Source of the DNA: Clostridiales bacterium
GTDB lineage: Bacteria > Bacillota > Clostridia > Peptostreptococcales > Anaerovoracaceae
Assembly: GCA_022763735.1 (NCBI GenBank)
Contig: JALEQY010000051.1
Coordinates: 1 to 64,000, forward strand
Direction of reading: 5' to 3'
Length of the DNA stretch: 64,000 bases
Shown piece by piece: positions 40,123 through 49,520 of the stretch. How positions within the stretch are numbered: the first letter of the stretch is position 1; every line of letters begins with the position of its first letter. The notes below the pieces were generated by a model. The model was not told where the DNA came from and searched no databases. It saw nothing but the letters and a program-made list of their open reading frames with translations. A program made the translations under genes and the position numbers.

Positions 40123-40363
40123 TTTCCTTTCCTTTTCCTTATATCATTTATTCTGTTTCCTTATAACAAAGTTATTTAACATATTTTTGTGTAATTTATA
40201 TGCCACCGGATGCATATACTCTCCTGAATCCAAGGTAGTCTATACCCTGAGATATAGGGACTATTTCTTAGATACATTTTATCATATATCATCCGTTTTT
40301 CAGTTACCGGTTCCGGAATATTGTCACCGATAACTCATTACTTAATAGTTTTAACACAACAAA

Positions 40364-40403
40364 AGCATCACAAAACATACTCTCAGCTGTTTTCTGTGAT
40401 GCT
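40364..40403 (-). terminator. Bulged hairpin terminator/attenuator in the leader of the DUF6273-like gene
   Basis: Minus strand AGCATCAC-AG-AAAACA-loop-TGTTTT-GTGATGCT then TTTTGTTG. Confidence 0.6.
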
Positions 40404-40451
40404 GTGATTAAAACAAATTATTGCATTTTTTATTTTGTCCGAATAGTTCAT
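40383..40451 (-). CDS. 22-aa candidate leader peptide/small ORF
   Basis: MNYSDKIKNAIICFNHSITENS*; preceded by AAGAAG; stop codon lies in the loop of the hairpin at 40364-40403. Confidence 0.3.
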   Translation of the reverse strand: MNYSDKIKNAIICFNHSITENS

Positions 40452-40489
40452 CTTCTTGCTTATAATAAACGCTGTTCAATCTTTGTTTT

Positions 40490-40517
40490 ATTATACCATA
40501 TAGACTTGTAATTGCAA
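40490..40517 (-). promoter_or_regulatory. SigA-type promoter for the 22-codon ORF/leader
   Basis: Minus strand TTGCAA-N16-TATAAT with extended -10 (TGGTATAAT). Confidence 0.6.
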
Positions 40518-40586
40518 ACACGACATTTCAGAATACAGCGCCGGATGCATATATATCCAGAGCACAGAGCAATTTCTGCGGCACGC

Positions 40587-40614
40587 AAAAAACGGCATCT
40601 GCCGATGCCGTTTT
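40587..40614 (-). terminator. Terminator of rpmF
   Basis: Minus strand AAAACGGCATC-GGCA-GATGCCGTTTTTT. Confidence 0.85.
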
Positions 40615-40653
40615 CATCGTTTCGCTTTTGAATTCCACCTGCCGGTCTCTGTC

Positions 40654-40836
40654 CTACGCCTCTGATGCAACGACATCTTTGCCGTTGTAGTAGTTACAGT
40701 TAGGGCAAACTCTGTGCGGAAGCTTTGGCTCGTGGCACTGAGGACAGATTGAAAGTCCAGGTGCTTTCATCTTCATGTTAGGTGATCTTCTCTGATCTCT
40801 CTTAGCTTTTGAAGTTTTTCTCTTAGGTACTGCCAT
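40654..40836 (-). CDS. rpmF: 50S ribosomal protein L32
   Basis: 60 aa; [18 protein letters not shown] and zinc-binding Cys pairs. Confidence 0.97.
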   Translation of the reverse strand: MAVPKRKTSKAKRDQRRSPNMKMKAPGLSICPQCHEPKLPHRVCPNCNYYNGKDVVASEA

Positions 40837-40954
40837 GTTTTACACCTCCTTTTGCGCCTTTTTGTGTATAATCCGTTCATTGGACAATAGTCCATATGAA
40901 TAATTTGCAACTTCTAAATTATACAGTCTGTTTGTGATATTGTCAATAATTATT

Positions 40955-42154
40955 TTACAGTTTGGTTACGATCTCATAAGTGTCTCTGGCAATCATCAGT
41001 TCTTCGTTTGTAGGTATCAGCAGAACCTTTACCTTGGAGTCATCTCTTGAGATAATCATTTCCTTGCCTCTTACCTTGTTCTTAACCAGGTCAAGCTTGA
41101 TTCCCAGGTTGCCCATATCGTTACAGATGATATCTCTCATGCCTATATCATTTTCACCAACGCCTGCAGTGAAGATAATAGCATCTACACCGTTCATCTC
41201 AGCAATGTAAGCTCCGATATATGATTTAACCTTGTGTGCGAAAACCTTAAGTGCCAGAATAGCTCTTTCATTACCATCTTCTGCAGCAGCTTCCAGATCT
41301 CTGAAGTCACTGGATACTCCTGAAATACCAAGTACTCCTGACTTTTTGTTAAGGATCTCATTAGCAACGCCCTGATTGAGGCCTTCCTTTTCTCTGATAT
41401 ATGTAACGATGGCAGGGTCGATATCTCCGCTTCGTGTTCCCATTACGAGACCTTCAAGCGGTGTGAACCCCATTGATGTATCAAGGCACTTTCCTCTCTT
41501 GATTGCTGATACTGATGCTCCGTTACCCAGGTGGCATGTGATGAGCTTAAGATCTTCAATATTTACGTTCAGCATATCAGCAGCTCTTTCTGCTACATAT
41601 TTATGGCTTGTTCCGTGGAAGCCATATCTTCTGATACCGTACTTCTGATAATATTCATATGGGATAGCGTATATATATGATTCAGGAGGCATTGTCTGAT
41701 GGAAAGCTGTGTCGAATACAGCAACCATCGGAGTTGTCGGCATAAGTTCCTGACATGCTCTGATCCCCAGAAGGTTAGGCGGATTATGAAGAGGTGCCAG
41801 TTCAACGCAATCTTCAAGGGCTGCCATTACAGTATCATCAATAAGCACTGAATGAGCATATTTCTCACCGGCATGTACAACTCTGTGGCCTACAGCACCG
41901 ATTTCGCTCATATCTTTAACAACACCATGGTCTTCATCCTGTATAGCATCGAGAACATGTCCGATAGCGTCCTTGTGATCTTCCATAGGAACAATATTCT
42001 TGAATTTGTCCATTCCGATCTTCTCATGTGTGATTGCAGAGCCTTCCATTCCTATTCTTTCAACCAAGCCCTTGCACTCAAGCACTTCATTTGTCATATC
42101 CAGAACCTGATACTTCAGTGAAGAACTGCCGCAGTTAATTACTAATACTTTCAT
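40955..42154 (-). CDS. ackA: Acetate kinase
   Basis: 399 aa; [16 protein letters not shown]. Confidence 0.97.
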   Translation of the reverse strand: MKVLVINCGSSSLKYQVLDMTNEVLECKGLVERIGMEGSAITHEKIGMDKFKNIVPMEDHKDAIGHVLDAIQDEDHGVVKDMSEIGAVGHRVVHAGEKYAHSVLIDDTVMAALEDCVELAPLHNPPNLLGIRACQELMPTTPMVAVFDTAFHQTMPPESYIYAIPYEYYQKYGIRRYGFHGTSHKYVAERAADMLNVNIEDLKLITCHLGNGASVSAIKRGKCLDTSMGFTPLEGLVMGTRSGDIDPAIVTYIREKEGLNQGVANEILNKKSGVLGISGVSSDFRDLEAAAEDGNERAILALKVFAHKVKSYIGAYIAEMNGVDAIIFTAGVGENDIGMRDIICNDMGNLGIKLDLVKNKVRGKEMIISRDDSKVKVLLIPTNEELMIARDTYEIVTKL

Positions 42155-42267
42155 TTACATTCCTCCGTATTTGAATATAGTTTAAACAACTACAATATTA
42201 TAAACCTTTATTCCCCTTATTTCAAGGATTTTAGACATATTTATCCATTTATACATCCCCGCATGCT

Positions 42268-42340
42268 GTGACATTTCTGTCACGGATAACCGGGCAGGCG
42301 CCCACCTGCCCACCAGGGTGCCCACCTGTGCGCCCACCTG
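42268..42340. promoter_or_regulatory. Candidate enhancer (UAS) region: inverted repeat plus CCCACC repeat cluster
   Basis: GTGACA-TTTC-TGTCAC (42268-42283); CCCACC at 42301, 42309, 42321 and 42333, three within GCCCACCTG; GGGCAGG/CCTGCCC inverted repeat. Confidence 0.5.
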
Positions 42341-42449
42341 ACATCAATGTGCGCATAAGTCCCGCACCATATTTCCGACCTGTTTTTTCTATTGAAATTT
42401 CAAAGCTTCTGGATTTATAAAATATTTTTATTGTAACTTTTTCTTATTT

Positions 42450-42465
42450 TGGCATCACCTTTGCG
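42450..42465 (+). promoter_or_regulatory. Sigma-54 promoter
   Basis: TGGCATCACCTTTGCG; GG and GC dinucleotides separated by exactly 10 nt, about 75 nt upstream of the permease start. Confidence 0.8.
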
Positions 42466-42538
42466 TGGTTATATTGGCGAAAAGCAAATCACAAGCTTCA
42501 ACAGAAATCATATTATTTTATCAGAAAAGGAGAACGCT

Positions 42539-43999
42539 ATGAAAGAGTACATGCCTTACGGCGAAGAACAGCCGTTCATCAAAGCAGGACCTTTTAAGAT
42601 CCGTTTACCATTTATCCATTATCGTTTTGAAATCGCAGATTACATTCAGGGTCTGCTGATGTGTGCAGTATGTCTGGGAGCCATACCTCTTCTTCAGGAA
42701 AATCTGGGCATGCCGTTTGAAGTAGCTCTGGCTATAGTTATCCTCAACGGTTTTTTCTACTGCTGGCATACATTGTTGGGAGATCCTGTAGTACCGGGAT
42801 GGATCACACCGGCAATACCGCTGCTGATAGCATACTGCCTGACATTCCCCGAGGGACAGGCAAGAATGCAGGCGCTGGTGGCATTTGAAATCACCCTTGG
42901 AATTTTCTCCATTATTCTCGGTCTGACAGGAATTGCCGGCAAAATCATAAATCTGGTTCCTCCTGCAATTAAATCGGGTGTAATACTGGGAGCTGGAATA
43001 TCAGCAGTTTACATGATTTTCAGCGACGCATCAAAGTTCCAGGCAATGCCTTATACAACAACAATCTGTCTGATAGTAGCATTTTATCTGCTGTTCTCAA
43101 ACGGATTCAAAAGACTCAGTACCAAGAACAAAGTATTCCAGACCATTGCAAACCTTGGAATTCTGCCGGCCGTACTTGTAGCAGTAGTTGTAGCACCTCT
43201 CGTTGGTGAAACAGCATGGCCTGAAATCGAATGGGGATTCTCAAACCCTGATTTCGCAACACTCTGGACTGACTGGGTTCCATGGGGAGCACTTGGATGG
43301 CCGACAATCACAATGTTTATCAAGTCAATACCTACAGTAATTGCTATTTACATCGTATTATTCGGTGATGTTGTACAGAGCAAAGCCCTCGTACATGATG
43401 CCGATGTTACAAGACCTGACGAAAAGGTCGACTACAATCCTAACCGTGCTCACCTGATCTTCGGTATCAGAAACACTATCATGGGTGTTATCGGTCCTGA
43501 CCTCACAATGTGCGGACCTCTGTGGGCAGCAATGCAGGTAGTTGTATGCGAGCGTTACAAGAAAGGCAAGAAGAGCATGGGTTCAATCTTCGGCGGAGCA
43601 GCGTGCTTCCGTTTCGGAACCTTCACAGGATACTGGCTTATGCCTATAGTTACACTGGTTCAGCCTATCCTTTCTGTAGCACTTTCACTGACAATGATTG
43701 TTCAGGGCTTCGTAAGTGTACGTATCGGTGTACAGCAGGCTAAGAGCTTCAAGGATCTCGGTATCGCAGGCGTAATTGCCGGTGTGCTTGTCGTAAATGG
43801 TTCAGCATGGGGTCTGGCAGTCGGAATTCTGGCTTGTCTCCTCTGCTATGGCAAAGACTTCTTCAAAGGCGATACAACCTTCGGTCACCTCTGGTCTCCT
43901 GAAGTTGAGGCAATGATCAACGAAGAGACTGTTCTTGATGATGAGCCTGCAGGTGATATCACAAATACACAGCCTGAAGAACACAAACCGGCAGCATAA
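42539..43999 (+). CDS. Multi-TM permease, NCS2 (xanthine/uracil)-like; substrate unknown
   Basis: 486 aa hydrophobic protein; start at MKEYMPYGEE with AAAGGAG SD, not the upstream in-frame start. Confidence 0.7.
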   Translation: MKEYMPYGEEQPFIKAGPFKIRLPFIHYRFEIADYIQGLLMCAVCLGAIPLLQENLGMPFEVALAIVILNGFFYCWHTLLGDPVVPGWITPAIPLLIAYCLTFPEGQARMQALVAFEITLGIFSIILGLTGIAGKIINLVPPAIKSGVILGAGISAVYMIFSDASKFQAMPYTTTICLIVAFYLLFSNGFKRLSTKNKVFQTIANLGILPAVLVAVVVAPLVGETAWPEIEWGFSNPDFATLWTDWVPWGALGWPTITMFIKSIPTVIAIYIVLFGDVVQSKALVHDADVTRPDEKVDYNPNRAHLIFGIRNTIMGVIGPDLTMCGPLWAAMQVVVCERYKKGKKSMGSIFGGAACFRFGTFTGYWLMPIVTLVQPILSVALSLTMIVQGFVSVRIGVQQAKSFKDLGIAGVIAGVLVVNGSAWGLAVGILACLLCYGKDFFKGDTTFGHLWSPEVEAMINEETVLDDEPAGDITNTQPEEHKPAA

Positions 44000-44063
44000 T
44001 CATAATACAGAAATTAACTTTATGACATAACCCTTCTCTTACTAAATAACTAATTATAACTGA

Positions 44064-44102
44064 ACAGACACCGCATCAGCAGAAAACCGATGCGGTGTCT
44101 GT
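44064..44102. terminator. Hairpin between convergent permease and response-regulator genes
   Basis: 14-bp inverted repeat ACAGACACCGCATC/GATGCGGTGTCTGT. Confidence 0.7.
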
Positions 44103-44114
44103 ATGTATCATAAA

Positions 44115-45482
44115 TCAGTCCGTTATTCCATACTTCTGTATTTTCCTGTGCAGTGACCTCCTGCTTATCCCCAGAGCCAGAGCCGATTTGGTCTTATTGC
44201 CGTTGTTTTCTCTGAGTACTTTTATTATAACCTCTTTCTCTTTGTCATCTATGGCTTCATTGAGCAGCTCTCTGCTATTCTCTGCGCTGCTGCAGGAGAC
44301 CTCATTACCGCTGCAGGATAAGATCTCCGCCGGCAGGCTGTCTTCACCGATCACATCGCTTTCGTTAATTACAACACATCTTTCAACGATATTCTCCAGT
44401 TCTCTGATATTTCCCGGCCAGCTGTAGTTCTTCAGATGCTCCATTGCATCCCGACTTACTGTTTTAGGCTTATTGTTTCCTGAAATTTCAGCGGATTTAT
44501 GCAGAAAGTGACTGACCAGATCCTCTATATCTTCTTTTCTTTCTCTCAGGGGAATAAGATTTATCGGTACAACATTGAGTCTGTAATACAGATCCTCTCT
44601 GAATTCTCCTCTGCGTACAGCTTCTTTAAGATCCTTGTTGGTTGCGGCAATAACCCTGACATCCGATCTGATGGTCCTGACACCTCCGAGACGCTCAAAT
44701 GTCTTTTCCTGCAGGACTCTAAGCAGCTTGACCTGGAGCGATGGTGAAATATCACCTATTTCATCAAGGAATATTGTACCTCCGTCAGCGAATTCAAACC
44801 TTCCGGGTTTAGCTGACGCTGCACCCGTGAAAGCACCCTTCTCATATCCGAAGAGCTCACTTTCCAGAAGATTGTCCGGTATGGCACCGCAGTTCACCTT
44901 TATCATAGGATTATCCTTCCTCCTGCTCCAGTTATGTATAGCTGTTGATATCACTTCTTTACCTGTCCCGGTTTCTCCGAGGATAAGCACTGTGGAATCC
45001 GACTGGGCAACCTTTCTGGCAAGCGCGAGCACTTCCTGCATTGCTGGGCTTTTGCTTCTTACTTTTATCTGCTCTATTCTGGTATCTTTAAAAGGCGCCT
45101 CTCCTTCGGCTTCACTTGAAGCTACAATTTTCCTGACAGCATTTATTATTTCATTGATATCGAACGGCTTTGTCACGTAATCCTGAGCTCCGCTCTTGAT
45201 AGCGTCGATAGCTGTTTCAGTAGTTGCAAAAGCAGTGATAAGAATAAATCCCACATCAGGCTGCTGCGCCTTGACTTCATGAAGAAACTCAATTCCGTCC
45301 ATCACAGGCATTTTGATATCACTTATTATCACATCGATATTATTATCCTGAAAAATCTGGAGACCTTCACGACCGTCTGCTGCAGTATATATTTCATATC
45401 CCTCTTTTCTCAGGACTTTGCTGAGAAGCTGTCTGACATGCTGTTCATCATCCACTATAAGAATTTTATTTGTCTGTGTCAT
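44115..45482 (-). CDS. Sigma-54-dependent NtrC/AtoC-family response regulator
   Basis: Receiver domain, AAA+ with GETGTGKE and GAFTGA, C-terminal Fis-type HTH; start moved to MTQTNKILIVDD. Confidence 0.95.
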   Translation of the reverse strand: MTQTNKILIVDDEQHVRQLLSKVLRKEGYEIYTAADGREGLQIFQDNNIDVIISDIKMPVMDGIEFLHEVKAQQPDVGFILITAFATTETAIDAIKSGAQDYVTKPFDINEIINAVRKIVASSEAEGEAPFKDTRIEQIKVRSKSPAMQEVLALARKVAQSDSTVLILGETGTGKEVISTAIHNWSRRKDNPMIKVNCGAIPDNLLESELFGYEKGAFTGAASAKPGRFEFADGGTIFLDEIGDISPSLQVKLLRVLQEKTFERLGGVRTIRSDVRVIAATNKDLKEAVRRGEFREDLYYRLNVVPINLIPLRERKEDIEDLVSHFLHKSAEISGNNKPKTVSRDAMEHLKNYSWPGNIRELENIVERCVVINESDVIGEDSLPAEILSCSGNEVSCSSAENSRELLNEAIDDKEKEVIIKVLRENNGNKTKSALALGISRRSLHRKIQKYGITD

Positions 45483-47268
45483 TTTCCACCTCATCATCCA
45501 ACTGAGGGAGAGCCTGCAGCATTATCCTGAATTCTGTCATCTCTCCTTCAATACTTTCAACTTCCATTATCCCTCTGTGCATTTCTATTATTCTGGACGC
45601 AATAGGCAGACCCATTCCGGTACCGGTTTCCTTCGTTGTGAAGAACGGGTCGAAGATTTTCTCCGAAATATCAGGCGTAATGCCGCTGCCGTTATCCCTG
45701 ACTGTAGCGCACACCATGTTTCTTTTTTTATCATAATGTGTCTTCATAACAACTGTACCGCCATCGGGCATAGCCTGGATCGCATTGAGCACCAGATTCA
45801 GGAATACGCTCTCGAACATTTCCTTGTCTGCCATTACAGGAGGGATACTGTCAAAATGCTTCCTTATCGTTATATTCTCCGGCTTGTCTCTGTCAACAAG
45901 CACAGTAACATACTCCATTATTTCTGCCAGATTGGTTTTTTCCGGTTCCGGCAGTTTTGGTCTTGCGAATGTCAGGAATCTGTTCAGCATTGTTGTCAGC
46001 CTGTCTGTCTCATGAAGTATGATATCGACCTCATCATATGACAGACCTTCTTCTTTGAGCATGAAATCCAGGTACTGTGTGTTACCTCTGATACTTGTCA
46101 GCGGGTTCTTTATCTCATGAGCCATGCTCGCTGCGATTTCACCAAGCGCCTCCATTGTCTTCACCCTGTTTGCACTTTCTTCAAAGCTTCGTATATCATC
46201 AATCTTCCTGAATACGCAGATTGCTCCGATAACTTCATTTCTAAGTCCGAACTGTATATTTATACTGTATTCGACAGGGATCACATCCCCTGCCAGGTTG
46301 CGTATATCTGTAATTGTCTTCAGTTTCAGAGAACCCCTGCTCATGCACCGTTTCAGTTCATTTATAAGTTTTTTTATCTGAGGGGGTGTAGGGTTGTCTA
46401 TATTTATTCCCACCAGCTCGGAAGCTGACAGTCCTGTAAGCTCCTCTGCAGTGGAATTGAATGTGGTTATTTCTCCTATCTTGTTGATGCTTATTATTCC
46501 TGTAGGCAGTGCATTATATGTTTCATCAACATATGCCATAACCTCCTGCATGGAAACAGCCTCCGCAGACTTGTCCAGCACCTGCTGCATCGTGTCCTTC
46601 AGCTTGTCCAGCATCATGTTGAAAGACTGTGCTATATCAGCGAGCTCATTATCTTCACTGACAGTTATGCCTTTGCTTATATCACCTTCAGCTATGCGTT
46701 CCGCATCGACTGCAAGTTTCTCAATCGGTTTCTGGATTTTAAATGAAATCCATTTGCCCAGCGGCCATAGAATAAAGAATATTATTATTATGGCAATTAT
46801 TATTATTGTCTTGATATTATTCAGAGTGCTCATATAGTCCGATGTAGCCTCTTCAGTGCAGAAATACCAGCCTCCGCTGTCTTCAACAGGCGCCAGAGCA
46901 GCAACGTAATACTTGTCATTCTTGTATATTTCCTGAATTCCCTCAGTCTGACCGGCACTTATTTTATACGGTTTTTCCTTATCTTCATATCCGACAGTAT
47001 CGCCGTTTTCATTTATAAGAAAATTATTCCCTGCAAGTTCATCAGAAACCACCTTTTCCAGAAGTCTGTCATTCACACTGCTCCCCTGCTTCACCTCTTC
47101 AGAAAGCATGAATGAAACTGCTTCAGCTTTATCTCTCATATCATTGTTTTTCAGTTCCTCAGCGGCATAGTCCATTGCAAATACCGTCAGATATCCGATT
47201 ATCAGTATAAGGCTGACTGCAAGTGCCAGCAGGAAGAACATTGTCTTTGTCTGAATTGATTTGAACAT
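45466..47268 (-). CDS. Membrane sensor histidine kinase (extracellular sensor, HAMP, PAS, HisKA, HATPase)
   Basis: 600 aa; two TM segments, HEIKNPLTSIRGN, GTGMGLPIASRIIEMH; overlaps the response regulator start. Confidence 0.93.
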   Translation of the reverse strand: MFKSIQTKTMFFLLALAVSLILIIGYLTVFAMDYAAEELKNNDMRDKAEAVSFMLSEEVKQGSSVNDRLLEKVVSDELAGNNFLINENGDTVGYEDKEKPYKISAGQTEGIQEIYKNDKYYVAALAPVEDSGGWYFCTEEATSDYMSTLNNIKTIIIIAIIIIFFILWPLGKWISFKIQKPIEKLAVDAERIAEGDISKGITVSEDNELADIAQSFNMMLDKLKDTMQQVLDKSAEAVSMQEVMAYVDETYNALPTGIISINKIGEITTFNSTAEELTGLSASELVGINIDNPTPPQIKKLINELKRCMSRGSLKLKTITDIRNLAGDVIPVEYSINIQFGLRNEVIGAICVFRKIDDIRSFEESANRVKTMEALGEIAASMAHEIKNPLTSIRGNTQYLDFMLKEEGLSYDEVDIILHETDRLTTMLNRFLTFARPKLPEPEKTNLAEIMEYVTVLVDRDKPENITIRKHFDSIPPVMADKEMFESVFLNLVLNAIQAMPDGGTVVMKTHYDKKRNMVCATVRDNGSGITPDISEKIFDPFFTTKETGTGMGLPIASRIIEMHRGIMEVESIEGEMTEFRIMLQALPQLDDEVENDTDK

Positions 47269-47319
47269 TTGATTACCCCGAACGCAATTTTATTAACAAA
47301 ATATTGAATTATACCATAC

Positions 47320-48519
47320 TTATTCTATATATGGTCTCTTCACTTTATCGGAAAAACTGTAGATATCTTTCCCGCAGATCAGATTATACATGTCAGATGC
47401 CAGCAGATCGTATCTGAGAGTATCGTATACACCTTCGCATATATCAGTCTCTTTATTGATATTGGTAATTACCGGTATCCTTGAAATACCCTGCCTCTTC
47501 ATAGCTCTGATCAGCTCACGGCCCTTCGCTCCTGCCGCCAGCACTCTGCCGTACAGCAGCTTCTGCGGATCACGCTCTCTTATCCCCATCAGAATGTAAA
47601 CCATCAGTCTCCTCACAGCTGCTTCAGTATAACGTCTGGATACTACAGATGAAACAAGCTCCTGCAGACTCCCTGCTCTGATGATTTCTTTTTTCAGTTT
47701 GTTCTCAAGTCCTTCACCCATGCAGTATATCGTGGAAAGTGAACTTGTGCTGTTCTTTATTATCTCGGCTCTTATCAGCTGGAAAGCTCTCTCCTCACAT
47801 TCAGATCGGCTTACAGCAGCTTCGGATATTGCTCTGAAAACATTATCAGGCACATACTCTGATGCCTCATCCGGATTCCCTGATTCCGCAAGCTCTCTCA
47901 CAGCCGTGGCACCTGCAATACCTGCACCCTGATTCCTGTCAAAGTAACCGGAACCATAACGTTCTACAGTTACAGGCTCGATGGCATATTCCTTTTCTGT
48001 AATTCTGTTCATATATTCGATAGCCAGTATATTATTCGGCGAAAGCATCAGAGATGCCGCTTCTTCTCCCAGCACCTCTCCCGCTGCAGCCTGAAAGCTT
48101 CTGGCATATGAACTGCCCTGCTTCATTAAAAGCTGCCGTTTGCAGTCAATTTCACGGTGTCTTTGCCTGAGCCTGGTAACGAGAGTTCCAAGCCTGTCCA
48201 GACTGCCGCTCTCGCTGCCGAAGGAAATATGAGTGGCTCCAAGACCTGCCAGTATGTCCACAGCCCCCGCCGCGAACTTCTCTGCTCTGCAGCAGGCGAA
48301 CACAAAAGGCAGCTCAAAGACAATGTCGATTCCGTTTTCGACAGCAAGCCTGCTTCGCTCCCACTTATCCATGATCGCTGCCTCACCTCGCTGTGTGAAA
48401 TTTCCACTCATCACGGCTATGACATAATCCGCACCGGTAAGCTCTCTGGATTTTTCAAGATGATATCTGTGTCCGTTGTGAAACGGATTGTATTCTGCTG
48501 TTATACCTAATATTTTCAT
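47320..48519 (-). CDS. tmcAL: tRNA(Met) cytidine acetate ligase-like nucleotidyltransferase
   Basis: 399 aa; MKILGITAEYNPFHNGHRYHLEKSR, VMSGNFTQRGEAAI. Confidence 0.9.
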   Translation of the reverse strand: MKILGITAEYNPFHNGHRYHLEKSRELTGADYVIAVMSGNFTQRGEAAIMDKWERSRLAVENGIDIVFELPFVFACCRAEKFAAGAVDILAGLGATHISFGSESGSLDRLGTLVTRLRQRHREIDCKRQLLMKQGSSYARSFQAAAGEVLGEEAASLMLSPNNILAIEYMNRITEKEYAIEPVTVERYGSGYFDRNQGAGIAGATAVRELAESGNPDEASEYVPDNVFRAISEAAVSRSECEERAFQLIRAEIIKNSTSSLSTIYCMGEGLENKLKKEIIRAGSLQELVSSVVSRRYTEAAVRRLMVYILMGIRERDPQKLLYGRVLAAGAKGRELIRAMKRQGISRIPVITNINKETDICEGVYDTLRYDLLASDMYNLICGKDIYSFSDKVKRPYIE

Positions 48520-48526
48520 GAAAGTA

Positions 48527-49447
48527 TCATACCATAAAGGAAGAGATAATTAAAGCAGTCATCGCCGAAAACATGCAATGTGTAAACTTGCTCAGACACA
48601 GATATCCTGCGGATATACCTGTACCGGAAAGCATGCTCATGGACTGTCCCATAACGGAAAGTCCGCCCCACGACAGTATAGCTGAACATAGGATGCATTT
48701 AAGCTGCTGGGACGCTGCGGTACATTCTGCCACAGCCCCGCACCCCACGGTCATTTCCATGAAGCCCTTGAGCAGAGCCCTCAGTTCTCCGCTATTCACC
48801 AGTGAAAAGCCTCCGCACATATGAAAAATGTCAGTGATGAACATGAACAGCACTATATAGGCCAGCACTATGCCAAGGGATTTGAAAGCTGACAGTATAG
48901 CTTCGGTAAAAGCCTCCTGCATGCTTCTGGCCGGCAGCACAGGACATGCCGATGTTTCGCGGTCATCTCTGCCGAAAATACGTGTATACACAAGTCCGTT
49001 GAGCAAAGCTCCTGCATAATGCGAAACAGCTATTATTCCTCCCAGTAGTCCTGAACCCAGCATTCCTGCTCCTACAGCACCCACCATGAAAGCAGGACCT
49101 GATGTGCTGCAGAAGCTCATCAGCCGCTTTGCTTCATTGAGGGATATCTCACCCCCTCGTCTTAGATCTCCTACAATCTTGGCACCCATAGGATACCCTG
49201 ACAGCACACTCATGGCAAAAGGGAAAACTCCCGACTTCAGAAATCTTATCACACCTATATTATGAAGAAAGTTTGCACATATGAAAAATGGCAGCAGAGC
49301 AGGCAGAACATTGCTCAGCCACAGCGATATTCCCTTTCTGGCCGAATACAATGCAATCGTAGGAAAAACCACCATAAGGATACAGCATATGACCGTTATC
49401 AGTCCTGCTGCTATTATTCTCTTTTTTCTCAAATCAAAAATATCCAT
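48527..49447 (-). CDS. ylbJ: Sporulation integral membrane protein YlbJ
   Basis: 306 aa; LPALLPFFICANFL, SGYPMGAKIV, CSTSGPAFMVGAVG. Confidence 0.88.
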   Translation of the reverse strand: MDIFDLRKKRIIAAGLITVICCILMVVFPTIALYSARKGISLWLSNVLPALLPFFICANFLHNIGVIRFLKSGVFPFAMSVLSGYPMGAKIVGDLRRGGEISLNEAKRLMSFCSTSGPAFMVGAVGAGMLGSGLLGGIIAVSHYAGALLNGLVYTRIFGRDDRETSACPVLPARSMQEAFTEAILSAFKSLGIVLAYIVLFMFITDIFHMCGGFSLVNSGELRALLKGFMEMTVGCGAVAECTAASQQLKCILCSAILSWGGLSVMGQSMSMLSGTGISAGYLCLSKFTHCMFSAMTALIISSFMV

Positions 49448-49477
49448 GGTCTATAAATATTCACAAGACCATGGATA
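49441..49477. repeat. Perfect 12-bp inverted repeat spanning the ylbJ start codon
   Basis: TATCCATGGTCT-N13-AGACCATGGATA. Confidence 0.85.
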
Positions 49478-49520
49478 TATGATAACCACATTGATATACA
49501 TATTATGTATTCCTGATGTA

